From contig CAJINV010000007.1 in the NCBI GenBank assembly GCA_905178155.1, positions 3,081,151 to 3,145,150 of the forward strand: DNA of 64,000 bases, written 5' to 3'. This document shows positions 23,401 to 34,287 of the stretch, piece after piece. The notes below the pieces were generated by a model. That model had not been told where the DNA came from and did not search any database. It saw only the letters and a list, made by a program, of their open reading frames with translations. The DNA is from Amoebophrya sp. A120 (Eukaryota; Sar; Dinophyceae; Syndiniales; Amoebophryaceae). Position 1 is the stretch's first letter; the number at the start of each line of letters is the position of its first letter. A program made the translations under genes and the position numbers.

Positions 23401-26400
23401 CGGCCGGGACGGGTAAGACCGAGTCGACCAAGGATTTGGGCAAGGGCATGGCGAAGTACGTGATCGTCTTCAACTGCTCCGACGGGCTGGATTACAAGTC
23501 CCTCGGCCGCATGTTTTCCGGTCTCGCGCAGTCGGGGGCGTGGGGGTGCTTCGATGAGTTCAACCGAATCGACGTGGAGGTGCTCTCCGTGGTCGCCGTG
23601 CAGATTTTGACGCTGCAGGCCGCGTTGAAGGCGGAGGTGTCCACCTTCCTCTTCGAGGAGCGGTGGATCAAACTCGACCGCGGGTGCGCGGTGTTCATCA
23701 CCATGAACCCGGGGTACGCGGGGCGGTCGGAATTGCCGGACAACTTGAAATCCCTGTTCCGCCCGGTGGCGATGATGCTCCCCGACTTCGCGATGATCAT
23801 CGAGATCATGCTGGTCGCGGAGGGGTACAAGGACTTCAAACCTTTGGCGAAAAAGAAGGTCTCGCTCTACGACATGATGAAGCAGCAGATGTCGAAGCAG
23901 GACCACTACGATTTCGGGTTGCGTAACATCAAGTCCGTGCTGAACTGCGCCGGGGCGCTGAAGCGCACGGAGCCGGACGCGCCCGAGGGGCAGCTGTTGA
24001 TGCGGGCGATCAACGACATGAACGCGCCGAAGTGGGTGGCGCAGGATCTGCCGCTCTACTGGGCACTGATGTCCGACATTTTCCCGGGCATGGAGCTCCC
24101 CGAGCCGGACTACGGCGCGCTCGAGGAGTACATCCGAAAAGTCCTCACCGCCAACGGCTACCAGGAGACGGACCACAGCATCAAAAAGACCATTTCCACC
24201 TACGAGACCAAGGTCACTCGGCACGGGAACATGTTGGTGGGCAACACTTTAGGCGGGAAGACGGTCGCGTGGAAAACGTTGCAGGAAGCGAAGTGCAACC
24301 TGAAGGCAGACAAGCACGAAGGGTTCGAGCGCGTGCAGTCGTACATTCTGAACCCGAAGTCCGTGACGATGGACGAGTTGTACGGGGCCTACGACTTGTC
24401 GACCATGGAGTGGATGGACGGCGTTTTGTCCTCGCTGATGCGCATCATGTGCCAGGACGAAAAGCCGGACGAGAAGTGGCTTTTGCTCGACGGCCCGGTC
24501 GACACGCTGTGGATCGAGTCCATGAACACGGTGTTGGATGACAACAAGGTCTTAACTTTGATCAACGGAGACCGTATCTCCATGCCGCCGACCGTGCGGC
24601 TCCTGTTTGAAGTGCAGGACTTGAAGGTCGCTTCCCCCGCGACGGTGTCCCGCGCGGGGATGGTGTACTTCGACACGAGCGACATGGGCTTCGACGCGCC
24701 CTACCAGTCCTGGATCGCGCGGACCTACGTGGAAAATGTGGAAAAGCGGGACTACATGGCGGAGCTCGCAACGAAGTGGTTCCCCACGTTGCTGAACGCA
24801 AGGCGGAGCCCCGCGTTCGGACAGACCGTTCCGATCACGGACAACATGGCGGTGAAGAACTTCGCAAACATCTTCACCTGCTTTGCGAGGAAATTGGACA
24901 ACTTGTTGAACTCGCTCCCCGAAGACAAAGGGGGTGCCCCCGGCGGAGTGGCGAAGGACGGTACGGAGCCGCCGATGACCGGGAAACAGAAGGAGATTTT
25001 CGAACGCATGTTCGCGTTTTGCTGCGTGTGGTCTCTGGGGGCTTCCGCCACGGACCAGTCCAGGAAAATGTTCGACGAGGCAATGCGAACCGTTGAGTCC
25101 AGAATTATGCCGAGTAACCAATCGGTGTACGAATACTTCCTCAACTTCGACAAGCACGGGGATCTCGACCTGTGGGAGTCGAAGCTGCCCCAGCCGTTCT
25201 ACCGGCCGAAGGAGGGGGAGCCGTTTCACCGAATCATCGTGCCGACCGTGGACACGGTGCGGAACGGGGTGATCTGCCGCGAACTGACGCTGAACAACTT
25301 CCATTACATTACCACCGGAATGACGGGGACCGGGAAAACGGTGGCTCTGCAGGCGGTGATCGCGAACGACCTGGACGAGGTGGAGTGGACGAGCCTGACC
25401 ATCAACATGTCGGCGCAGACCACGGCCGCCGCGGTGCAGGAGATCATCGAGGGGAAGGTTGAGAAGAGAATCAAGAACAAGTTTGGCCCCCCCGGAAACC
25501 GCAAGATGCTGCTGTTCGTGGACGACTTGAACATGCCGCGGAAGGACACGTTCGGCTCCCAACCGCCGCTGGAGCTCCTCCGGCAGTGGATGGGGTACGG
25601 GCTGTGGTACGACCGCGCCAAGCAAACGCAGCGGATCATTCTGGACACGCAGCTCGGCGCGGCGATGGGCCCGCCGGGCGGCGGGCGCGCGGTGATCTCG
25701 GAACGGTTCCAGTCCTGCTGTCACTTGCTGAACTTCGCGAACCCGGCGGAGGCGCAGGTGTATCAAAATGAAAAATGCCCACTCCCCATATCAAAATGGA
25801 AGTCTGTGATGCGCGATTTGTGTACACAAATCGGCTTTGTCTTGCAGTAGAGGACTGCAGGCAGATACAAAGCCTGAGCAGTGGCATTGTGGTGTAGGCG
25901 CCTCGCAAGGCAGGCGTCTCCTCTGTAGGCCCAACAGCATTACAAAGTGCCAGCAAAACGCAGCGGAGTCTCTGGATTTGCGTTCTTGCAATACAGAGAC
26001 GATCTGTGGCCGCAAATCAGCAGCGCAAATTTTCAGAAGTGTTCCTTTTCAGGTATGGGGAGGGGAGATTTTTCCTCACAATAAGGTGAAGCGAATCTAC
26101 ATGACGCTGGCGCAGCACAAGCTGCACGCATTCAAGGACGACGTGAAGAACCTGGCGGAGGCGCTGGTCGGCGCGTCGATCGACTTGTATGGCATTATGG
26201 TGGACAAAATGCTGCCCACGCCCGCGAAGTGCCACTACTTGTTCAACCTCCGCGACGTGTCAAAGATTTTCCAGGGCATCTACATGGCGGAGCCGCACCT
26301 CGTGCAGGACAAGGACACCATCGTGAAAATGTGGTTCCACGAGGCGCAGCGAGCGTTCGGGGACCGGTTGATCAACCTGCAGGATCGCGAGCAGTTCGAC

Positions 26401-29400
26401 CAATTAGCCGACACCGTGATGGAGGCGAAATTGTCCGCCCGGGTGAGCGACCTGGAGCTCGCGCCCGACGGGAAAAAGCGGCAGAAACTCGTTTTCGCGC
26501 ACTTGGATCTGCAGAACACCGACTCGGAGGCGCCGGACTACAACCAGATCACAGACCGAAACGCGCTGAAGGCGTTTTCCAACATCAAGCTGGACGACTA
26601 CAACGAGGTCATGAAAAAGAAGCCCTTAAATCTCGTCATGTTCCAAGACGCGATCGAGCACATGTGCAAAATTCTCCGGGTTTTGAAACTCCCCCGCGGG
26701 AACGCATTATTAGTCGGTGTCGGCGGGTCCGGGCGGCACTGCCAGACAAGGCTGGCGTGCTTCGTCGCGGATTACGAGTGCTTTAACATCGAAATCGACA
26801 AGTCCTACCGGCATGCGTCCTTTCGGGAGGACATCAAAAAGGTGTACGACAAGGCGGGCGTCAAGCAGGCGCCGACTTGCTTTTTGTACAGTGACACCGA
26901 GATTATTACGGAGTCTTTCTTGGAGGACGTGTCAAACGTTCTGTCGTCCGGTGAGGTGCCGAACCTGTACGCGGCGGACGAGCTGAGCGGCGTACTAAAC
27001 TCCTGCGAAAAAGCGGCAAAGGAGGCTTTGGGGTAGTAATGTGGTTGTGGCAAAAATCGTATGGGTCGTGAATGTGAGCCGATGTTATCTTACGCATACG
27101 CAGGTAGCTGCTCTGAGCATGACGTTGTTGAAGCTTGATTTAGATGTTGATCTTGGGCATAATTCAAAGAAACATACACAACTTCTAAAAACAGCATGCG
27201 CAACGTCTCGCCGGAGCAGCTTTATGGGTTCTTCGTTTCGTGTGTCCGCGAGAACCTGCACGTGGTCTTCTGCATGTCCCCAATCGGGTCCAGTTTCCGG
27301 AACTACTGCCGAATGTACCCGTCTCTGGTCTCCTGCACGACCATCAACTGGTTCCTGACGTGGCCGCCAGACGCGTTGACCGAGGTCGCCTTGAAGTTCT
27401 TGCAGGAGGGCGAGGACCCGATCAAGCCGGAGGTCGCAAACCCCCTCGCGGTCGTGTTCGGGCTGTCGCACACCGCGGTGATTCAGGCGAGTGACAAGAT
27501 GTTGCTGGAGCTGAAGCGAAACAATTACGTGACGCCAACCAACTACCTGGCGCTGGTCCAGGGCTACTGCAAAACGCTGAAAGAGAAGCAGGCCGCGGTC
27601 GGGGGGAACGCGGACAAGTTAAGGAACGGGTTGCACAAGTTGTCCGAGGCACGGGTGCAGGTCGAGGAGCTAGCCGTGGAGCTGGAGGTGAAGTCGGACA
27701 TCGTGGCGAAAAAGCAAAAGGAGTGCCAGGATCTGCTCATCGTCATCACGGAGAAGCGAATGGCGGCCGATGAGCAGCAGAAACAGGTTCATTACATACA
27801 GATAATTTTTTTCACTATTTGTATTTGATCATGTGGCCTTCTATATAACAGAACATTAGCAAAGGGAAAGGCTTGTGCTGCTGAAATAAATGCCTGTTTC
27901 GACACATCTTGGTCACAAACACAAACCCTGATGTTTCCATAATAGACAAATACCTACGTACTGGATAAATGAAACTCGGTCAGGTCGAATCGGATTCTGC
28001 CCGTATCGAGAAGGAGGCCGCAGAAACCAAGGTGCTGGCCGATGACGCCCAACGGGATTTGGCGAAGGCGATGCCGGCCATGGAGGCGGCGCTCGACGCC
28101 CTGGCCAAGTTGGACAAGAAGTCCATTTCCGAAGTGAAGGCCTACGCCAAGCTATCAAAAGGAAAAATCCCCCCTGCCCATATCGAAATGGAACTTTGTG
28201 ATGCTGTATTTGAGTACACAAATCAATTTGCATTGCTAGAAGGCCAAGAGACGCAGCTGCGGCCTCAATTGCAAGCAATTTGCGATCCTGTTTCCCAATT
28301 CCAGTTGCCTCCTGTCATGCTGGAGATGCAAAGCTTTCCCACGCTAGCCAGCACTACAGTCCGCATCTTTTGCCTTCTAGCATCGCAAAGCTGACTTGTG
28401 ACCACAAGTCTGCGTCACAGATTTCCGCTTTGATATGGGGACGAGGGGGCATTTTTCATTGTGATACAAGCCGCCGGAGATGGTGATGAAAACCATGAAC
28501 GCGGTGATGACCATCATGGATAAGCCGGCCAACTGGAACCAGGCGAAGACGGAACTGAACGACACGAGGTTTTTGGAGAAACTAAAGGAATTCGACAAGG
28601 ACCACATCCCGAACACAGTGCTGAAAAAGCTCGACAAGTTCATCAAGGACCCAACGTTCACCCCCCCACAGGTTTCCAAAGTCTCCCTCGCAGCCGGCGC
28701 GTTGTGTCAGTGGGTGCACGCCATGAACATCTACGCCGCGGTCGCCCGCGAGGTCGAACCCAAGCGGCTGAAGCTGAAGCTGGCGCAGACGGCGCTGGAG
28801 AAGAAGCTGGAGTTTTTGGAAAACGCGCGGGAACAACTGGCCGAGGTGCAGCGGAACGTGCAGGAACTGAAGGACTTGTACGAGAATTCCACCCGGGAAA
28901 AAGAGGAAATCACGCAGACGGCGGAGGATTTGAAGATCAAGGCGGAACGCGCCGACAAGCTCGTGAACGGGCTCGCGGGGGAGAAAATCCGGTGGGAGGA
29001 ATCTTTGAAGAAGCTCGATGTCGACATCGGCAACCTGTTCGGCGACGTCGCCATCGCCGCCGCGTTTCTGTCCTACGCCGGACCGTTCGGCGCGAAGTAC
29101 CGACAGGTTTTGGTGGAGGAGAAGTGGGTCGCGCCGGTGTTGGAGTACGAAATTCCAGTGACCGACGGCTTCAACTTCGTCGATTTCCTCGCGGACCCGG
29201 CGGCGGTCCGCACGTGGAACGTGCAGGGCCTGCCCACCGACGCGTTTTCGACCGAAAACGGAATCTTGGTGACGCGAGGCTCGCGGTGGGCGCTGATGAT
29301 CGACCCGCAGAACCAGGGCAACAAGTGGATCCGAAAGATGGAGGGGCCACAAGGGCTACACGTGTTCGACCCCAACACCACCGGGTTCATGCGCACGCTT

Positions 29401-32400
29401 GAGCGGGCGATCGAGTTCGGCACGCCGTGCATGATGGAGAACGTGAAGGAGGAGCTGGACCCGTCGCTCGAGCCGGTGTTGGCCAAGAACATTATTTCGT
29501 CCGGCGGGTCGCTGTCGATCAAGATCGGCGAGAACACGCTGGATTACAACATCAACTTCAAGTTTTACCTGACGACTAAATTGTCCAACCCGCACTACAC
29601 GCCCGAGGTGTCCACGAAAACCACGATCGTGAACTTCATCGTGGTGGAGGAGGGCCTGACGGACCAGATGTTGGGGATAGTCGTGTTGAAGGAGGAGGCG
29701 CGCTTGGAACGGGAGAGGAACGAACTCGTCGTGAAAGTGGCAAACGGGAAAAACCGGCTGGTCGAGTTGGAGAACGAAATTCTGAGGCTTTTGTCCGAGG
29801 CGAAGGGGTCGCTGTTGGACGATCTCAACTTGATCAACACGCTGCAAGAGTCGAAGACGATCTCGGAGGCGGTCACGGAACAGGTGCGCGTCGCGGTCAC
29901 GACGATGGTAAAAATCGACGCGGCGCGCGAAAACTACCGACCGTGCGGGTTGCGAGCCGCGATTTTGTACTTCGTGTTGAACGATTTGGTCACCGTGGAT
30001 CCGATGTACCAATTTTCGCTAGAGGCCTACGAGAAGCTGTTTATCATGTCCATCGAAAAGTCCGCGGACAAGGGCGGCGGCGCGAGCAATGTGGAGGACC
30101 GAGTGGAAATCCTGAATGCCTACCACAGTCTGGCTTTGTACAAGTACGCGTGCCGGGGGCTGTTTGAGCGACACAAGTTGATGCTCTCGATCCACATCGC
30201 GAACAAAATTCTCCGCTCGATGGACGACTGGAATGACGAGGAGTACACGTTTTTCCTGCGTGGCGGTCAGGTGCTCGACCGGTCCATCCAGGCCTCGAAC
30301 CCGGCGCCGGAGTGGATCACCCAGCAGATGTGGGACAACATCACGGAGCTAGACGCGAACGTGGAGGCCTTTCGCGGGTTTCAGCGATCGCTGGAGCAGA
30401 CCCTGCGGGACTGGAAGAAGTGGTTTGCGTTGGGGGAGCCGGAGAAAGAGCCTCTGCCCGGGGAGTGGGACGCGAAGTTAGGGCCGCTGCAGAAAATGGT
30501 GGTGGTCAGGTATTAAGTGGTTTTCAGTTTGTCGTGTTAGTGTTATTTGGATTCTTTTTCTGTCGTGCCATTAAGTACTCTTCCAGGCCACCGCCCATTC
30601 TTTTGTCAGCAACCGCGAAAATCGAGGTCAGAACAAAAAGAAAAACGACCAAACGACCCCAATTCCTCCTCAGGTGTCTCCGTCTCGACCGCGCTCTCCC
30701 GGCGATCTCAGTGTTCGTGTCTTCCAAGCTGGATGCGAAGTTCGTCGAGCCCCCGCCCTTCGACCTGGGCGCGGTCTTCGACGAGTCACAAGCGGACGTG
30801 CCCCTGCTGTTCATCCTGACCCCGGGCGTGGATCCCACCCCGATGCTCGCCGCCCTCGCTGCGCAGCGGAATCTGCAGTGGTCCACGATTTCGCTCGGAC
30901 AGGGCCAGGCACCGAAAGCGACGAAACTGACAGTAGACGCGGCGAAGAACGGCAGCTGGGCGCTGTTGGCGAACTGCCACTTGTCCGCCTCCTGGCTGCC
31001 AGAACTGGAGAAGTTGTTCGAGAAGATCGCGAACGAGAAACCGCACCCGGACTTCCGACTCTGGCTCTCCTCCAGTCCGACTCGAGTCTTCCCCATCGCG
31101 TTACTGCAGAAGTGCATCAAGATGGTCACGGAGCCGCCAAAGGGACTGAAGGCGAACTGCAACCGGTTGGTGGCAAACATGGACCCGGCGTTGTACAACA
31201 GGGTGAAAGAAACGTTCAAATACAGGAGATTGTTCTTCTCGCTCGTCTGGTTCCACGCAATCTTACTCGAGAGAAAAAAGTTCCGCTCGCTCGGATGGAA
31301 CAACCCCTACGACTTCAACGATAGCGATTTCGACATCTGCGAGAATATTCTCGGCATGTATCTTGACGAGTACCCACACGAAGTCCAGTGGGAGGCGATC
31401 AAATACCTTATCGCGGAGGCCAACTACGGCGGTCGGGTGACGCAGGCGCCAGATAACCGGGTGCTCCGCGCGTACGTGAACGACTTTTTCTGTCCGGCGG
31501 CGATTCAGAACAACAAGTTCTACTTCTCGCCGTTGCCAACGTATTACATCCCGGAGGACAACACTTTGCAAGCCTACGCGACCTTGATAAAGGAATGGCC
31601 CCTGGCGGAACAGCCGGAAGCCTTCGGACAGCACGTCAACGCGGAGATCAGTTCGGCGCTGGCCGAGTCACAGGACACGCTGCTGATCCTGACCGGGATG
31701 CAGGGCGGCGGCGGAGGCGGCGGGAAGGGGAAGTCGATGGACGAGCTAGTGTTTGACCAGACGAGAATGCTGCTCGATACCCTACCGGACAACATTGACT
31801 GGGACGAGGTGGCGAAGTTCAACGAGCGGGACAACTCGCCGTATAAGGTGGTGCTTCTACAGGAGATAGAACGCTACAACTTGCTTCTCGTCAAGGTGCG
31901 GGCGAACTTGAAGGAGCTGCAGAAGGGGATCCAGGGGCTAGTGGTCATTTCGGAGGAACAGGAACTGGTGTTCAACGCCTTATTCGAGGGTAGAATACCG
32001 GACAGCTGGATGTTTGCCTACCCCAGTATGAAGCCGCTCTCCAGCTGGATGCCGGATCTGGTTCTCAGGATCCAGTGCTTCGTCAAGTGGGGCTTGGAAG
32101 AGATGCCAATCGTCTTTTGGCTCGCCAGCTTCACCTACCCAACCGGTATTGTTAGGATTCATGTGTGCTTGATTTACCATACTTCTTTTGCTTTTGTGGG
32201 ACAGTCGTGCATAAAGACGCAGTTACTGTTTGACTTCATTATTTTTTGGGGCTGAGGCTGAGCAGACGCATCTTGAAAATAAACTCCAGGTTTTCTGACC
32301 GCGTGTCTCCAGTTTTCCGCGCGGAAGAACACCATTGCGGTTGATCAACTTGCGTTTGACTTTTTGGTCCAACCGACACCCGACGAAGCGCAAATCACGG

Positions 32401-32714
32401 CTGCGCCCAAGGAGGGCGCGTACGTGCGGGGGTTGATCATCGAGGGTGGCCGCTGGGACTATGAAACGATGGCGCTTGCCGACGCAGAGCCGATGATGCT
32501 CTACTCTTTAATGCCAATTATCATGTTCAAGCCCATCGTGAAGAAGAAGGCGGCCGGGAACGACATGTACCAGTGCCCGCTCTACGCGTACCCGAACCGC
32601 GTCGGGTCCCCCACGCGTGCGTCCTTCCAGATCTACGTCGAGTTGAAATCTGGCGCGTATGACCCAGGCTTCTGGATCAAGCGCGGGACGGCCATGTTGC
32701 TAGCGACGGCATAA
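14494..32714 (+). CDS. Axonemal dynein heavy chain, complete
   Basis: This is the motor subunit of a flagellar dynein. Eighteen exons are joined by ten introner introns and seven GT-AG introns. From the ATG at 14660 the frame closes exactly to TAA at 32714, giving 4622 residues, within the normal range of 4.4-4.7 thousand. An alternative and probably better start is ATG 14494 (accATGg), spliced 14561 to 14680 (GTAAGA...TTTCTTCAG), adding about 16 residues. The N-terminal tail includes PLDEIDFWRARDLDL and the linker. AAA1 has GPAGTGKTES near residue 1956 and CFDEFNRID; AAA2 GNTLGGKT near 2236; AAA3 GMTGTGKT near 2594 with LLFVDDLNMP; AAA4 GVGGSGR near 2952. These are followed by the coiled-coil stalk with microtubule-binding tip (about 3220-3540) and a C-terminal domain with RGLIIEGGRWDYETM. 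The axonemal class rests on overall similarity. I cannot assign a particular arm. Exon 12 (21104-25760) is a single 4.66-kb exon. Confidence 0.93.
14772..15035 (+). mobile_element. Introner element, family A, dynein intron
   Basis: TATCAAATGTAAAAGTGTC to GACATATTTGCATTTGATA, with exact duplication GGATG at 14767-14771 and 15031-15035. The junction reads VKNED-AKSLFVW. Its interior runs opposite to that of the element at 17770: the stretch around ATTGCATGAACAGCAAAAG occurs there as the reverse complement. Confidence 0.9.
15512..15838 (+). mobile_element. Introner element, family B, dynein intron
   Basis: TATTAAGAGGAAAAATCCCC to GGGGATTTTTCCCTCTGATA, with exact duplication AGGAC at 15507-15511 and 15834-15838. 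The junction VAKD-KTIVPRLEASL restores a conserved dynein tail block. Confidence 0.9.
15899..16233 (+). mobile_element. GT-AG intron containing a decayed introner (family C-like)
   Basis: This dynein intron begins GTCACC and ends TTTCAGTAG. Inside it, about 16080-16205 resembles the family C element at 36250-36360 (shared GATGC.TATATATGCAAGG, GCATTGAAAACTTGTGATGC and GGAAGTTTTGCA-type segments). The TIRs are no longer intact. It looks like an old element now spliced by ordinary signals. Confidence 0.55.
17069..17352 (+). mobile_element. Introner element, family D, dynein intron
   Basis: TATCCTGAGTAAAAACGTAC to GTACGTTTTTACTCAGGATA is a perfect 20-bp inverted pair. The exact duplication CGGAG is at 17064-17068 and 17348-17352. 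The junction reads NFSE-GTIFAQID. Its interior is reversed relative to 39017. Confidence 0.92.
17399..17709 (+). mobile_element. Introner element, family C, dynein intron
   Basis: TATTACAATGAAAAATGCCC to CACTTTTCACTGTAATA, with exact duplication CTGCG at 17394-17398 and 17705-17709. The junction reads QRCCD-LLEIAEEQLQF. Only 46 bp of exon separates it from the previous element. Confidence 0.9.
17770..18044 (+). mobile_element. Introner element, family A, dynein intron
   Basis: TATGCATTGCAAATATGTC to GACATATTTGCAGTTGATA, with exact duplication CCACA at 17765-17769 and 18040-18044. The junction reads SQRGHN-QEIDSDQM. Its orientation is opposite to that of the element at 14772. Confidence 0.9.
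19416..19667 (+). mobile_element. Introner element, singleton family G, dynein intron
   Basis: TATCGAAGCTGAATTTG and CAAGAAAATTTCGTTCCGATA are imperfect inverted ends. The duplication is weak (AAATT versus AAGCT). The rule of element plus 5 bp yields QQWRN-FVDKIDRLLED, the conserved dynein text, whereas nearby alternatives give a stop. Confidence 0.75.
19990..20277 (+). mobile_element. Introner element, family D, dynein intron
   Basis: TATCCTGTGTAAAACGT-type start (19990) and ...GGTTTTACATATGATA end, with the CCCCACCCC / GGGGTGGGG inner arms. Exact duplication GGAGC at 19985-19989 and 20273-20277. The junction reads QLKEL-LQTVCQDT. Confidence 0.9.
20873..21103 (+). mobile_element. Introner element, family E, dynein intron
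   Basis: TATGAGAGTGAACAACTCCC to GGGAGAGTTGTGCACTCTCATA. The duplication is TTCGA (20868-20872) and GTCGA (21099-21103). The junction reads LYKYFE-DTCLILLHVPENL. It is one of two family E members; the other is at 56939. Confidence 0.88.
25761..26088 (+). mobile_element. Introner element, family B, dynein intron
   Basis: TATCAAAATGAAAAATGCCC to GGGGAGATTTTTCCTCACAATA, with exact duplication AGGTG at 25756-25760 and 26084-26088. The junction reads PAEAQV-KRIYMTL. By chance this duplication allows a GT-AG reading (AG/GTG...ATAAG/GTG). Confidence 0.88.
28153..28471 (+). mobile_element. Introner element, family B, dynein intron
   Basis: TATCAAAAGGAAAAATCCCC to GCATTTTTCATTGTGATA, with exact duplication CAAGC at 28148-28152 and 28467-28471. 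The junction restores VKAYAK-PPEMVM, the conserved start of the AAA4-stalk transition. Its interior is closely related to the element at 4411. Confidence 0.9.
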
Positions 32715-34287
32715 TGGAAGATCCGTGCCCGTGGTGTGGTAGGCGTAGGTAGTGTTCTTGTCCTCGGAATAAACTCATTTTAAACCGATTTCTGAATAGT
32801 CGTTTACTTGATGCTGAAAATACAGATGAAGATTTGATGCAAAAACATTCGAAATATTACTTGCTTAACATCCATTAACAACAGGGCACCAGTAGTGAAG
32901 GCCCAAAGATTACAATAAGGTTGCTTGCTTTGAACTTTATGCAGAATTTCTCGTCTCGATTTGAGAACTAGATAGACGCATTTCTTTCGCAATGATTTAC
33001 TCTGAGACACAATCTAGAACCCTCTTATCTTTTATCTTCGAAACGAAAGGTTGGTAGCTGCGGCACTGTTGTTCCAGCGCCAATGTGGTAGATGATTTGC
33101 TATTGCTAGAACACCGAAAATGCACGCCGAAATTAAATCAAAAATTATCTTCGGAAGATTTGGTTTGATTCGTTACGAACAGAAATGATACGAATGAATT
33201 TTTGTTGCTTGTTTCTGACCTTGACTAATATGAATAGTTCGCACATCATGATCTCAGGCGCATTTTGCGGCTATGTGCGAAGATATTCAGACTTTGAGCT
33301 TCATTCTGTGATTTCCATAGCTTAGTTTGTGAAAAATATTAAAGGCCGACAGCAATCGATGTTGTCCTCTCCGTCGTTTAGTGGCACCAGCTGCGACGGA
33401 GATTGATTGCAGCGTGCACCGTGCGGCGCGTGTTCTTTCTGAAGAAGTGTTTTTCCTGTGTTGCGAGTGATGAAGTCGCTTGGTGCTTAATCTGACGAAA
33501 AATAAGTAGGGAAAAATAATCACGCCGAGGCCGACGCGTCAAGGAATCAGAAATACTTCAGAGGTTCGAATGTTATGTCAACACGTCCTTTCCTTAGATG
33601 GTCTCCAGTCCTGGATGAGTATCGTCCTTCCCGCCCTTGATTTCGTGATGCTGTGGCTCTCTCTGCCTCGTGAAGGTGATGTGATGATGAAGCAAGCTGG
33701 GTGATGGATTCGGCGGTGACACGACTTTTTACCACAGGAATTCTTTTCGGAAGGAATTCATTTCGTTGTGTTGTGAAGCTGTGATTTTGATGGGTTTGAA
33801 TTGCCCGTACGTTGTCGTTGTGAAGACTGTGTAGCTTCTGTCTACGGTTCTTGGTGATCATGCAGCTATCGTATTCCTGTATTTCAATCTGTCACGCTTC
33901 CTGTAGCTGCTGTTTCCTAAGGTAGATCATTAGAAATTTTGACTTTTGTGTTAAACTAACACTCTGTCCCAGCAGTCCCAGTCGAACCGCGAACGGAACA
34001 CAAAAAATGGTCGCCTTTATTGCACAGAAAAATGTTGGATGACTTTTGGTCGGACGCACCGGCTTTCCTCAGTCTTCACTAGGAAAGTACTGACTGCGTT
34101 TCTGCCCAAGGGAACCAAGAGCGGCCCTCCTTCTGCTCTTGACGTCGGACCAGCGCTGCTCAAGGAATTAGGTCGACAAGTAAAATTCGTACCGTTTGAT
34201 TCAAATTCTGCAGTTCCCGCGCCGTTTGTCCGAGTCTGTGCAACATTTCAGAATTTTGTTGGCGCCGTGTTCCCTCCATCCAGCACG
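32715..34287. other. Intergenic, no firm gene
   Basis: This is AT-rich and stop-rich. From 34039 an open frame continues into the DNA2-like gene and could be an 83-residue N-terminal extension (ATG 34039). Otherwise I see nothing. Confidence 0.55.

Noticed and set aside
25761-26088. GT-AG splicing as the general explanation for the introners
   Set aside because: Only where the duplication happens to be AGGTG can the border be drawn as GT...AG. Most other duplications do not allow it.
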